In this document: one piece after another, positions 48,204 through 59,894 of the stretch
Numbering within the stretch: position 1 is the first letter of the stretch
How the letters are laid out: the number at the start of each line of letters is the position of its first letter
DNA from: Struthidea cinerea
Taxonomy: Eukaryota; Chordata; Aves; Passeriformes; Corcoracidae
NCBI GenBank assembly: GCA_013397865.1
Contig: VZTI01002794.1
Span: 126,046-190,045, forward strand
Length of the DNA: 64,000 nt
Direction of reading: 5' to 3'
Notes under the pieces: generated by a model
What the model was told of the DNA's origin: nothing
Database searches by the model: none
The model's input: the letters and a program-made list of their open reading frames with translations, nothing else
Translations under genes and position numbers: made by a program

Positions 48204-50240
48204 TATGAGTGGGTTTTTTTTGTTTTAGCAGGTGAAATGTTATGGCTCATTTTGAAAGCAGAAATTTTAAAAGTAGCTAAGAATAGTTGTTTCCAACCAG
48301 AAACAGTCACTACTAGAAACCTCCTGAGATCTGGGTGGAAAATTTTCAGTTCAGAGATGTTCGTTTTTACTAGACCTTCATTGTCTAAGTGGTGACTGCA
48401 AAATGAGTATCTGGCCAGGGTTTGCATAAGTGCACTGAAAGGGTCAGTGGTCTCTGCAAATAGACACCTGTACTCAGGCACTAAATCTGCAAGCACAGGT
48501 GTAAATTTGGGCATGGTTTCTATAGGTAGAAATGATGCTTTCCAACACCATTGAGGCTCCCCACTACAACTCTTGCCAAAAAAGGATAATGGATAAGCAA
48601 GCTTCAGAAAGCCAGGAAATCCTTCTGGGTGTATCACCATGGCCTCCTGGTGAAAATCACACAAAAAGGTGGTGGCCAAAGGTCTCCTCCCTGGAAAACT
48701 CACTGGCCTTCATAGTTATTTAAAAAGGGAAAAACACCAACTTGGTGGCTTTTTCAGACTGGTTTCAAAATTAAATAATGATAATATACTCAAAATTATA
48801 TTTATTTTTCTTTTTTTGAGAAAAAAGCTATATGGCTGATTTACCTCCATATAAGAACCCATATTCAGGGTATTCTGTTGGGTCCGTAGCTTAGTTTCTG
48901 TTGCTGTCAGGTATCCAAATTTAATACCGAATGCCACTGAATAGAACAGGACTGAGCCTGCAGGAGAGATCACTGTGGAAACCACCTCCTGGATATTTTG
49001 TAGGGTTTGTTATTATATGATTATATGAGATGCCTCTGCCCGCATTAAGTTGCAAACAAGAACACATACAAAAGTCAATAATATGGATATTTTTATAACA
49101 GTAAATGTGAGGTAGAGACATAAAAAGAATCAGGAGAAAAGTGGGGGCGCAGAAGGAGAGTGAGAGAAAGATAAGTAGAAAGATATCACCACCCGTGGAT
49201 TCCTGCAGCATCCCACTGGTCCTTCTTCACCCTCCTTAGTCTTTGGTGGTGGGGGTCCTGGAGTAGTTCTTCTGGAGGAGCCACTTTTATACAGCCCAAG
49301 TCCTGGGTATCCATGGGGTGAAAATGCCATTCCCACAGCTTGGGCTGGCATGTGTGTAAGCAGTTGCTTCCTTTCTCACAGTTTGCCACCATGTAAATTT
49401 TTGTCCTGATAGGTCTTATTTTAAGTTCCCACATTCTGTACAGTAAAATTTTGTCCAGTGTGCTAATTTCAAATCTTCACCTTTGTTAGACCTGGAATTC
49501 AAGCCTTCCTGTTTTGCCATCTGTGCTTATCTCAAGTTCCTGTTGTGGTGGCTTATCCAATGGGAAATTCTTTCTTTAACAGTGTTTTGAGATATGCAGC
49601 TGCATTCTTTAAGTCCTCACAGAGCTCACCTGTGCTTCCCATGCTGGCAGCTCTGTCAAGGCTGGTATAATTTGGGGAAGGTTTTTCCATTCTCAGTTTG
49701 CCCAGCTATTCTTTGTGAGTAAGGAGAACGTTTAAATTTTTTTTAATGCTTCCAATATAAAGCCATGGCTACCCCTATGCAACCAATGTACCCAGACACC
49801 AACAAAACAGAAGGAAAGCTGGCAATTCCCTCCACTCAACCTATTGACTGCAATGACATTTAATGCAATGACATCAACACCTGGGTTTAATACCTCAGTC
49901 ATTCATTTTAAGAAACATAATTTAATTCTGTTTTGGTTCTTTTTTTTTTTAATCAATATGAATTGTAGAACATCATATTACCAAAACATTTCACCTTTTC
50001 TGTAAGGTAAAAAAAAAGTGGAAAAAAAAAAAGCAGGGTCCTTCTCCTACCTCCTTTTTTGGAAGCCAAGAGACGGGGCCAGCCAAGGAAACTGGTACAT
50101 GTCTGAAAGATATTTTAAGGCTAGAGGAACAGTCAGCTAGTAAAGCAACCAGCATTAGCATAGTCACTAATACAACAATAATTTATTGAATAATCACAGG
50201 TTGTGTAATCCTCCAAAAGCTTCCTTTGAAAGGAAAGCAA

Positions 50241-50280
50241 AGTGAAAGCTTTAGTGGAAGCTTTAGTGAAAGCTTCCACT
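50241..50280. repeat. 12-bp repeat in triplicate ending in a hairpin
   Basis: AGTGAAAGCTTT, AGTGGAAGCTTT and AGTGAAAGCTTC lie head to tail (50241-50276). AGTGGAAGCTT (50253-50263) also pairs perfectly with AAGCTTCCACT (50270-50280), so the last part can fold with 11-bp arms. Confidence 0.9.
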
Positions 50281-50856
50281 CTTTTTAAGGGTGGATGCCC
50301 CAGGGCAGGATTCAGACAAGGTTCACAGGTTTTTTTGTTGGCTTATTTTTTTGTGGTGGTGTTTACTCAATATATAATTTTATAATGATGTAACTTACAT
50401 CTCTGTAAATTATATTCCATGTGTCAGAATCAATGCTCCTAAAATATTCTCAAAAGGCACTAAATATATTTCATACATTCCTTGCTAACTGTATGTTATA
50501 AAATAATTGATACACAGCCCACAAAACATCTAAAAATACTCTCTCAGCTTAAAAGATGCCTGCAATTTCTTCTGCTGTGCATAGCTGCAGACCACAGAAA
50601 CCAATCCAAAAAGCCAGTGACGGCAACATTCAGGAAGCTGCAGAGAGAGAAAACAACTTTTCACAACCTGAGTATTTGCTGTGTTTTACATTGAATGGTC
50701 AATATGTTTACACAGCTCAGCAACAGAATAAATTTCCAGTATATCTTTTCCTAAAGAAAAATATTTTTCCACAGTTCTTGCCATTATTGGACTTCTTACA
50801 GTTAATAAAATCTAAATAAAATAGGAAATACAATTATATATAAATTGCTGTTGGGT

Positions 50857-50967
50857 ATGCTTGTTTATTTCAAGCTATTTATAATAATTTCAGGAATATT
50901 AATACTATTTTAGAAATAGTATTAATATTCCTGAAATTATTATAAATAGCTTGAAATAAACAAGCAT
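50857..50967. repeat. Perfect 54-bp inverted repeat with a 3-nt loop
   Basis: Checked base by base: 50857-50910 is the exact reverse complement of 50914-50967. Only TAG separates the arms. The arms are A+T-rich, starting ATGCTTGTTTATTTCAAG and meeting at ATACTATTT-TAG-AAATAGTAT. Complementarity stops at once outside the arms (T opposite T). There is no target-site duplication or terminal motif I can link to a known MITE. The lack of any mismatch means it is recent, under gene conversion, or a fold-back sequencing or assembly artefact. Confidence 0.97.
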
Positions 50968-52525
50968 TTATTTTCTGAGTGTTCACATGGTTGGGTTTCT
51001 TTTTTTTTTTCCCCTTCCTAAAATTGGTGGTATATCTTTAATAATCCCCAAATATCGATGAGAGGCCCATAGAAAACAGATTCATGAAGGCTTAAACCAC
51101 ATCGAGATTAATTCTTTTCAGCAGTGGACTCTTTCTGTGATCTCAGATTTATTACTGCTGCAGCAACTTTCAGTCAAAAAACAAAGGGCAGAAAAAAATA
51201 GATAAAAAATAGACGAGAAACCTCTACATTTACTCCAGATGCTCACCTACATTTTAAGATGTAGGAAAGGGACAGGGGGAACATTTCGGAGGTTCATAGG
51301 GAACACGATCCCATAGAGGTAAGGTGGGGAGAATCTGCTGACAGCAGCATGGTGACAGCTTGTCCCTGCCGGAGCAGGAGGTGGGGAAGGAGCCAAGTGT
51401 GCCCAACAGACTGAAATGCACAAGGATACAATTCCTCCAGTGCCTACAGAACCCAAAAACCATCCACCCAAAATGCCATCACACGCCTGTTGGTCTGCTG
51501 TAGACAAGGGTTACACTCCTGGGGTGCAGAGCCTGGGGCCAAGCCTGGAAAGGTGGGAAGGGAGGAAGGACTGTCACACACCACAGGAGGCACATTCCTT
51601 CACAAAAGGAAAGAGTGATTTCAGGAATGACCCGTACTTTCAACATCATCAAACACAGTAATGGCTAGATAGAAAACTCTGTGCTTTGGGGAACATTTAT
51701 GCTATGTGTAAACATCACTAATGTGGCTCTGTGAGCACTAACACAGCAGGGAATTTCAGTAGAGAAACGGGCACTCCCCTACTGATCGTGTCCTCATCTT
51801 ATGGGCCAGGGATTTTATTTTGATTATGTTTACTCCCAAAGAGGTATTTTCTCCCCATTTTCTGTAGGGCACTCAAAGACCACCTTTGAAGCCTGCATGG
51901 ACAGGCCTTTGTTCCCTGGAAAAAAACCCAAAAACCTATTTGCAACTTGGGGAGGGAGGGGAAAAAAAAAAGAAAAAAACTCTAGAAAAAACTTTTTCCT
52001 TCCAGTGATAGCTTTCTGAACCCTGTGAACAGATTGCTGAGATTAACTGCTCTCTTCTTAAAGGGACTTAAAGTTCCTCTGTCTCACAAAGCCACACTCT
52101 TTTTTCTTATTGTGAGAAATGACTCAATTGGGGGGTTGTGTGCAAGAATGATACCCACATGAACAGACAGGAAGTCAATGGTGTAATTCAGGAGGCCAGC
52201 TGTCTGCAGCATGCCATCATTAGCTACCTCTTGAAGGTGACCAAGGAATCTAAAATAATGTGGAGAAACACTTTGTGTTTGGCATTCTGGCATTTTGTTT
52301 GCTGGAAAACAAGTGTTTTTTAAAAAATCCAGGATCTTTCAAAAAGTAAATCTGCTGTGGAATTGAGAGTGAAAACTACAAATTAACAGGAAGGGGAAAC
52401 CCCCCACTCCAAATTCAAGTAAATGGATCGACTCCTGCATTTTAAGACCTGATTAGATATTTAAGGTCGCATTGAACAGAAGCACAAGGAACATCTCAGG
52501 ACAAGCTGCTATAAAATCTTCATGT

Positions 52526-52569
52526 AAATGCTCATGCCTGTCCATGTAAATGGACAGGCATGAGCATTT
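52526..52569. repeat. Perfect 20-bp inverted repeat with a 4-nt loop
   Basis: 52526-52545 (AAATGCTCATGCCTGTCCAT) is the exact reverse complement of 52550-52569, with loop GTAA. The 10-mer CATGTAAATG occurs at 52521-52530 and again across the loop at 52543-52552, so a direct repeat brackets the left arm. It is too short for a typical animal pre-miRNA. Confidence 0.95.
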
Positions 52570-53363
52570 CTCCAGATAGGCTTTGATATATATTCTTCTG
52601 AGAAAACTATTTTGCAAGCCCATTTCATGTGATGATGTGCATTTCGTTTAGATAACCAGGGTTAAGAGAAGACTGCTAAATAAACTCACTCAAAAAATGG
52701 GTGCCAAACCTAGAGGGAGGAACCTTCACCTGGAGGTACTGGGTGCACTGACCATGGAAGAGCAATGAATGAGCACAGAACAGGGGAGGGAGGGGAATAA
52801 GCAAACGCAGTAGAACTTCTCATTACAAGACCTTTTATCTTTTTTTTGCTTTCCCATGGAAGACCCCTAGATGAGGTAAGACCCGAAGAAAACAGGGTTT
52901 TCCCTAAGCCTTTGCATTTCTGATGCCTGGAGCCCCCTACCAACCGGAAGCATGAAACAACACTATATCCCATCCTTTCTTATTCCAGTTTTGTGGTCAG
53001 ATGACTCCTCGGCTGGCCTAACTGACTGCTAACACATATCCTGACCTGGTCCCAGGTGAGATAGCTTTCCCATGAAGGTACTTACAGGACAAAGAGTCTT
53101 AGGCTGATAGGGGGAGGGTTTTAAGAAGCAATGACCACTAGCATCTGGTTGAAATATCTGCACTTCTTTCTTCACTGCATGCAGCTGTTCAATTTTTTTT
53201 TTTTTTTTAATGAGAAACATCCAGAACAGTATATCTGAACTGTTTGGAACAATATTCCTATAGCATCTGTTAGAGTCCAGCGTCACTCTTTGACATGTCC
53301 TTCAGTATAAATATAACCTTGGCATCACTGCTGCTGTCTCAGGTGGATGTTATCAGGAACAGA

Positions 53364-53440
53364 GAATCATAGAAACATAGAATGATTTGGGTTGGAAGGG
53401 ACCTTAAAGATCTAATATCAACCCCCCTGCCACAGGCAGG
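53364..53440 (-). mobile_element. CR1 LINE 3'-end fragment (about 77 bp)
   Basis: GAATCATAGAAACATAGAAT, then GATTTGGGTTGGAAGGGACC, then TAATATCAACCCCCCTGCC and ACAGGCAGG. It has a clear CR1 terminus on the minus strand but is extremely truncated. Similarity fades after about 53440. Confidence 0.92.
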
Positions 53441-54512
53441 CTCAAGGTCACCAGAGGTAAACGTATCCCTGACAACCTGGCAGTCAAACCTGTGAAATAG
53501 CAGTGGAAACCATCAAAGGCAAGAGCAAAGGAACAATATGAACAAACCAACAGCTGAAATCTGAGAAATTTATCAAATTCTCCCCTTTCCAAACCTTCTA
53601 AAACTTCCATTTTTATATTAGCTGCTTTTGAGCTGTAGATACCTTAAGCTTCCAAATAAATTTTTTTACACTCCCAGACTGAGATATTTTAATTTTAAAA
53701 AATTGTCAAATTGATTCAGTCTAGCAATTTCAAAACTTTCTGTCAAAAATATGACCTAATTAAAGTGAAACTGAAAAGCAACTATTTACAGAAAATGGTT
53801 TTGTTGTAAAAGCGCAGACAACACTTCTACACTTAAGGAAAAATAATCAGAAAATCTTCAATGACCTCTATTCAGAGCCACAGCAAGTGCAAAATTGCAA
53901 ATCTTACATTGCCAAACAGCTTCCCATTGATTGTAGTTTAGAATATTTAGCTTCTGCAGCTCCTTCTCTCATGACAACACTTTTAACTTGTCCTTCCAGC
54001 TTTTAACTGCTTATCTCTCTTTGTAATATTGCATGTCAGTGTCCATCTTTATCTTCAGCATGTTTCCTATTTGCCTCCTCTCTTTCTTCCTCATTTGACC
54101 CAGATTACCAAATCAGGTTTGGATTATCACAGGCAGTCTTGAGTAATCCCAATGGATCTTTTATTTATATATTAATATACATATACAAATACATATATAT
54201 ATAACCAACAAAAAAGATATACAAATATATGTGTATATACATGTAAAAATAGATATGATATGTATACATAACAATTCACTATGTATACAATGTAATATAT
54301 ACACATACATCCTGTTCAGAAGGTGTAATGAATGATACACAGACAACTGAAAGCTCTGAGATAAGGGACATAATATTGACATGTATCAGACAACGTAAGT
54401 GGCCTAAGAATACTACATATAATCAAATTAAAATAGAAACTTGTGGTGAGACCCAAAGACTGGAGAAAGACCAGATAAACTTTTTCCATAGTTTCAGGTT
54501 CCTACCAACATT
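53441..54512. other. Gene-free stretch with an AT microsatellite
   Basis: Unique A+T-rich sequence leading into the ATATAC-type tract at 54163-54310. No gene is recognised. Confidence 0.65.
54163..54310. repeat. Degenerate (TA)n/(ATATAC)n low-complexity tract
   Basis: About 150 bp of TA-dominated sequence with ATACATATAC, ATATATATAT, TATGTGTATATACATG and TATATACACATACAT blocks. It is an old, interrupted microsatellite. Confidence 0.85.
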
Positions 54513-54845
54513 TCACAGAATCACAGAATATCCTGAGTTGGAAAGGACCCCCAGGGTCATCATCAAGTCTAACTCCTGGGCCTGCACAGAGCACAACCCC
54601 AAGAGTCACACCACGTGCCTGAGAACTTGAACTCTGTCAAGCTTGGTGCTACGACCACTTCCCTGGGGAGCCTGTTCCAGTGCCCTCTGGGTGAAGAACC
54701 TTTTTATAAAATCCTCCCATGACCTGATCCTCCCATGACACAACTTCACATCATTTACTTGAGTCCTTTCACTGGGCTCCACAGAGAAGAGATCAGTGCC
54801 TGCCCCTCCTCTTCCCCTTATGAGGAAGTTGTAGACTGCATTAAA
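54513..54845 (-). mobile_element. CR1 LINE 3'-end fragment, CR1-J-like tail (about 330 bp)
   Basis: TCACAGAATCACAGAATATC, CTGAGTTGGAAAGGACCC, AACTCCTGGGCCTGCACAG, ACCACTTCCCTGGGGAGCC, AGAGAAGAGATCAGTGCC and TTCCCCTTATGAGGAAGTTG follow the CR1-J-type 3' end well known from neoavian genomes (assignment from memory). It is on the minus strand. It carries a 16-bp internal repeat (ATCCTCCCATGACCTG at 54711-54726, then ATCCTCCCATGACACA) where the consensus has one copy, so it suffered a small local rearrangement. It is inactive. Confidence 0.93.
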
Positions 54846-57800
54846 GAGCTCCAAGCAAACCATGACACAATAAACTTAAGTGCTTTGTTATGGGATAATG
54901 TATCAAGAATTCCTGTTTTATTAACTACTTGATTATGTGTTTACACAATCTGGTGAATATTATGTGTTGTTTGGTAGTGACCATTGGGTAAATTAAAGAA
55001 TCTGAAATATTCATTCTGGGGAATTTTTTTTCCTGCAGAAAAAGAACAAGAGAAGACTAACTGAAGTACCAGAGGTGACACATCTACTAAAGATTATATT
55101 CAAACAACACATGTTGAGACACAAAAGCCAAAAAATTTAAATTAAGGTTGCAAAATCTGTGCTGACACACAAGTTGTTATCCTTAAAAAAATTGAAAATA
55201 AAATTAATGAGGGCAGCAAGAGATGAGGAAATTATCTGAGAATTATTGTTAGAAAATCAGCCCAGCTTTTTAAACTTAATTCTAAATGTCCCGATTAATG
55301 CAATTTAAATATTATATGCTTTATATTCATAAAAATATTAACTTTTACTTCCTACAGCAGTAGTAAGTCATTCTATTAATCCACAGTAGACATTTCAGTT
55401 ACATCACAGCTGTGATGCACATGGCACCGTGCACCATAATCTGCTTTCCTACATGCTTTTCGGTGGCACCACAGTGGGACAAACACAGTCACTTTGCTTT
55501 AGCTTCACATGCTGATTCAGTGATAGAATAAAGTACTTCACAGATTAGCTTAGCCTGCAGCACTTAAAGGTCAGGATTTATTGTAATGTAAATCACAAAG
55601 CAATTTTATCTTGACAGAGATTACATACTGTTATAATATTTCTCGCTGAATCTAGTGATGCATTTGCTTTTCCTTTGCAACTGCTGTGTAAAATTGGACT
55701 TTAGCCCAGAAAAGAAAAAGGGATGGCAGCCTGTTTGGTATTTCAGCAACAGCTTAATTTTTGTTCAAATATTGCAGCATTCTGAAAGAAAGGTATTAAA
55801 AAACCCTAACAAAAACCCAAAAAATTACGAAACAAAAAATCACCATCAAAACCCTTCTATTAATCCGAGCAAACCTTGCAGGATGGAAAAGCAGTTTGTG
55901 TAGATTTTCAGCAGGACATTCTCGGAGTTATACTTAACTCCTGTTAGATGAAACCAGATGATCTCATTACAGAATGCTGAAGCAGCCTCCTGTCATGTCT
56001 TTCAAAATGCATTTAAAAAAAAATAGACATTTATATCCTAACTAAGACTGCAATGGTGGTGAGCCAGTGCTCTAGAATCTGCTCCACTCACAGGTGAGCT
56101 GCCTTGGATTGTGTGGTGCCAGGACTATAGGGCACTGTCCTCTTCACAGGGGCTGAATAAGCTCTTTTGTACCATGTTGACAGACAACAAAAGTTCTGCG
56201 TACTTGTACATTACAGCCACAGCATTACCAAACACAGCAATTTGCACTCAAGTGTGGCATCAGGGGACACAGCTGGGCTCTCCAAGCCTTGTGAAGACAC
56301 TTGTCAGCAAAGACTTCAGGGTTGCCTCAGGTATTAAGCACACACTTTCCTCCCATTTACCCAGACCTACACGTTCCCAGCAAAGGGACTGCGATGGTGC
56401 AAATCCACCTAAAAAGTGCCTTGTAGGATGAACAGAGCTGGTGGCACTGGAAGGCTGCATGGAAAAGGATGTGCTACTGTTGAATGACTCTTTAGCAGAG
56501 CCTAGCCTTAGGTTAGCAACAAGACAAGTACCTCATTCGTTTGAAAGTCTTGCTGTTTTTCCAGTCTTTCTTCCAATGTTTAGTAGTTTGGGAACAAACT
56601 AGGCATTTCAGTGAACTCCCTTTTGTGTGGAAAACAGAAGGGAGGAAGACAGGAAAACACAATACAGGGTGGAGAGACTTGGAGACAAGGCAACAGCATT
56701 TTTATAGTCCTCACCACCACAATCCTGGGACTGATGTGGTGACTTGATAAGATGTTGAATTATGCAACCATTCCCACTGATGTGCATTCATTTTGGCCCT
56801 TGAATGTAGCTAGACCTGCTGACCTCAGACTGAGCTTTTAGACAGGATAAACAAGCTGCTGTGCCAGTGTACATATCACATATGGAATCTGAAGAGTCAT
56901 TAAGACAATAAACATGATACTAAGTTTACAGATTCACTTTTTCAAGCAAAATCACACTTTAGTCTATATTAAGAAAGCTCTCTTTTCAATCAAAAATGCA
57001 GAGCTGTATATAAACATAAAATTGTACAACTGCTGTGCATATTTTGTATTTAGATTAAATGGCAAATTAGTAGATCCTGGTAGATTTTCTGGATTCCTTT
57101 CACTGAATTCCCACCATTTACATTTGTTTGTCTTTTCTAAGTTAGGATTTTAAAATGCAATTATAGCAAAATATGCAAATCTATCATGCACTCCTAGATC
57201 AAGCTCTGAGGAAGGATGCCAATTAGAATTCAAAAAGTTTGTTCCTAATGAGCAGAAAAAACAGGTGTTCATGGGGGGAAAAGCAAATTTCACGTAATTC
57301 TACAGTTTATTAAACTTTCTAGTTATTTCAAACTGCAGTTAACATTACAGCAATTTAAAAGAGGGATACTGGAGTCATATTACTATGTGTCTCAGAATAT
57401 GAAACAAGAATAGGAATCTGTCAGACACCAAGAACAGTTTACAAAAAAATAGTAAGAATTAGTAGTAATTATACTCTTACTTGTAGTCGTTGGTTTGGGT
57501 TTTTTTAATTGTGCCCTCTGGCCTTAGTAAACAGTGCTGTTGACCTTGTTAGTTTGGGTTTAGGGTGTATTGTTTATTTACACAGAGATTTTGTAAGCTA
57601 TGCAAACAAACAAACAAATAAATAATGAAATTACTCTTTCACTTGAGTCTGAGACCACTCTTTTGGCACCAACTCACTTCTAGCCAAAGAGAATGCATTT
57701 TAATAAATTTTAGAACACACAAGTTTCTTTCAGTCCCTCCTTAGTTTATTAATTTTAGTATCATTACCCTTCCATGTAAATACTTCTTTCCAAAGCTGAA

Positions 57801-59726
57801 GAGAAAAATAGACTCAGAAGCAGCCAGCAGGTTCTTGGGTTTTTTTAAAGCACACAGTTTACCGGCTGCAATCAAATTAGGTTAGCAGCACATTTAGGTT
57901 ATTTTGATTTTTAGATCTGCTAAAGAAAATAAAAAGTAATCTTTTGATGATCACAAGTGAAATTTGATATAAATATCTACAAACTACACCTTTTTAGGTG
58001 GTCATTTAGCAATCAGAAACAACAAGAAATTAAATGCTATGAGCCTGTGCTAAATTACAAGGTCATAACTATTATTATCATTGGGGCATAATAGCTCATT
58101 TATTCTATCTCATATTCTTATTGATCACAGATCTTCATAGCAGTTTAAAAACAGTAATTTCCTACTGTATTACATATATTGTCCTTTCTTTTTTTTCAAG
58201 AACAGAATCTGAATTAACACATTCTTTGCATTGAAGCCTGTGTTCTAACCCGGACCAGACTGATGCACTCAGTGCAGCACCATGATCTCACTTTCAGATG
58301 TCTGCAGAAGGTTCCCATGGAAGGCCCCTAAAACTACCATGATACAAGCATTGGGAGCCCCCAGACCCTCTCCAGTACTCAGTGGGGCTGTAACAGGAGA
58401 TACAACAGCTCCACTGCCTTCCATGGACCTTAAGAAGAAGCAAGGCTACAGGTACCAGTTTAATATGGTTGAGCCTTTAATTAGCACAATGCAAGATTTC
58501 AACAGACAAATACTTTGTAGGTGCAAAGACTCCATAATTTCAGATGTCAACATCTCTTTTGTCTCTGTGACAAAAAACCAAATGCTACCTTAACAAAACA
58601 AGTAGAAGAAGTATAAGTTTGCACCTTATCTGACTTATTCCAGCACAGAAAGTTAGGTGAGCACTGAGATACCAGACTGTATGACAGCAGCAAGGAGAAG
58701 ATACCATCCTTTCTGCTGGCATATGCTGCAGAGCCCACAGCACCTGGAACTAAACCTCCCTCACTGTGCTCCATCCTAACACTGCCTCTCCAACTGCTCC
58801 AGTGCAGCTCTCTGGGGCGGGTCTCTGGATAGATCAAGCACATCAGGACTAGAGAACTTATATGCATTTAATTTCCACTCCACTTGCAAAATATTAGCCA
58901 TTCCCCATGATTTTGACATGTATCATATTTCATCTCACTGAAGTAGAGGGAAAGGCCTGGGAAATGCCTGCCTTCTATCCTGTATTTGGAATTATTAGGT
59001 GTGCTGGATTCACAAAGACTAGCACAGAAAGTGCTAGTCAACAGACTCAGATCTGCATGCCACATTATTATCAACAGGGGAGAAGTGGGTGCAGATTTAT
59101 CCTTCAACTTTATCACAACTACACAGAATTTTCTGCAGTTTAATTCTTTTTATCCTCTTTTTAAACTCACATGAATAATGAATACATAGTAAAATAAAAA
59201 TACCTGGAAGTCTGCCACAGGTAGAATATCAAGATTCCAATACAGGATAAGTGTAATAATTGCAAAAGAAACTATGGGATTTAGGAAGTGAATGTCACTT
59301 CCGAGGGATGTGCAGGTACTTATTTTCCAGTGGTAGCAGAGGAATTTGAAAGTCCATGAGGTTCAAGGGCCAAGACCTTGGTGACTGAGATGCCCATCTC
59401 CTGTGTTTTACTGTGGAAATCAAGCTGCAGATCCATTAGTTACTCAGATGTGACCTGAATATTTCATCTCAGTGCTCTGCACAATGTGTCAAAAAGGGCC
59501 ATTGAACTGAACCAAAAAGGCCCTTGGCTGGAAGTACATTTTTAAATGGACACACAGCACAGTTGCTTATCAGTCTTCTATGCGAGAGAAGAAAATTTTA
59601 CTTCAGTAAATACTAAATCAAAAATACATTTTCACTCATTTGAGCATATTTAAATACAAAATCCTCGTTGTTAAAAAACAAAAGAAATGTTACTGCATCA
59701 CATCCCCATCTCAACTGGGAAAGAAT
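54846..59726. other. Gene-free stretch
   Basis: Unique sequence with A/C-rich tracts at 55796-55855, a (CAAA)n repeat at 57603-57625, a 16-bp perfect palindrome around a CAGCTG E-box (55402-55417), and a 9-bp hairpin GACTAGCAC/GTGCTAGTC at 59017-59039. No gene is recognised. Confidence 0.6.
57603..57625. repeat. (CAAA)n/(TAAA)n simple repeat
   Basis: AAACAAACAAACAAATAAAT in an otherwise unique region. Confidence 0.85.
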
Positions 59727-59894
59727 TTAAAATAATAAACATGTGAAATAGCAAGCATAAATAAAGCTTTGCATCCTTTCTGAGAAAAAGAATTGTTAGT
59801 GATAGCATTAGAAACAGTATTAAAATAACTTTAATCAGGCAGAAATAACTTATATTGATTTTTACGTCACATCTAAGAAACATGCTGCCTCAAC
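59727..59894. repeat. Dispersed direct repeat, copy A (168 bp)
   Basis: Matches 62170-62332 in the same orientation. By hand alignment there are seven substitutions and one 5-bp gap, about 96% identity over 163 aligned bases. The shared core includes AAATAAAGCTTTGCATCC and TGTTAGTGATAGCATTAG. It ends at CATGCTGCCTCAAC. I recognise no mobile element family. Confidence 0.95.

Larger units (their letters stand above)
46889..53363. other. Gene-free stretch with palindromes and tandem duplications
   Basis: No gene is recognised. It contains a 29-bp tandem duplication (48146-48203), a 12-bp triplicate (50241-50280), a 54-bp-arm palindrome (50857-50967), a 20-bp-arm hairpin (52526-52569), A- or T-tracts near 49940, 50007-50035 and 51961, and an 18-T tract at about 53191-53208. 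Confidence 0.6.

Noticed and set aside
48203..48703. 166-codon minus-strand ORF
   Set aside because: No family resemblance that I can name. Its C-terminal codons run into the 29-bp tandem duplication and T-tracts, so chance is more likely.
52526..52569. Hairpin as a microRNA gene
   Set aside because: A stem of 20 bp with a 4-nt loop is too short for a normal animal pre-miRNA, and perfect pairing is atypical.
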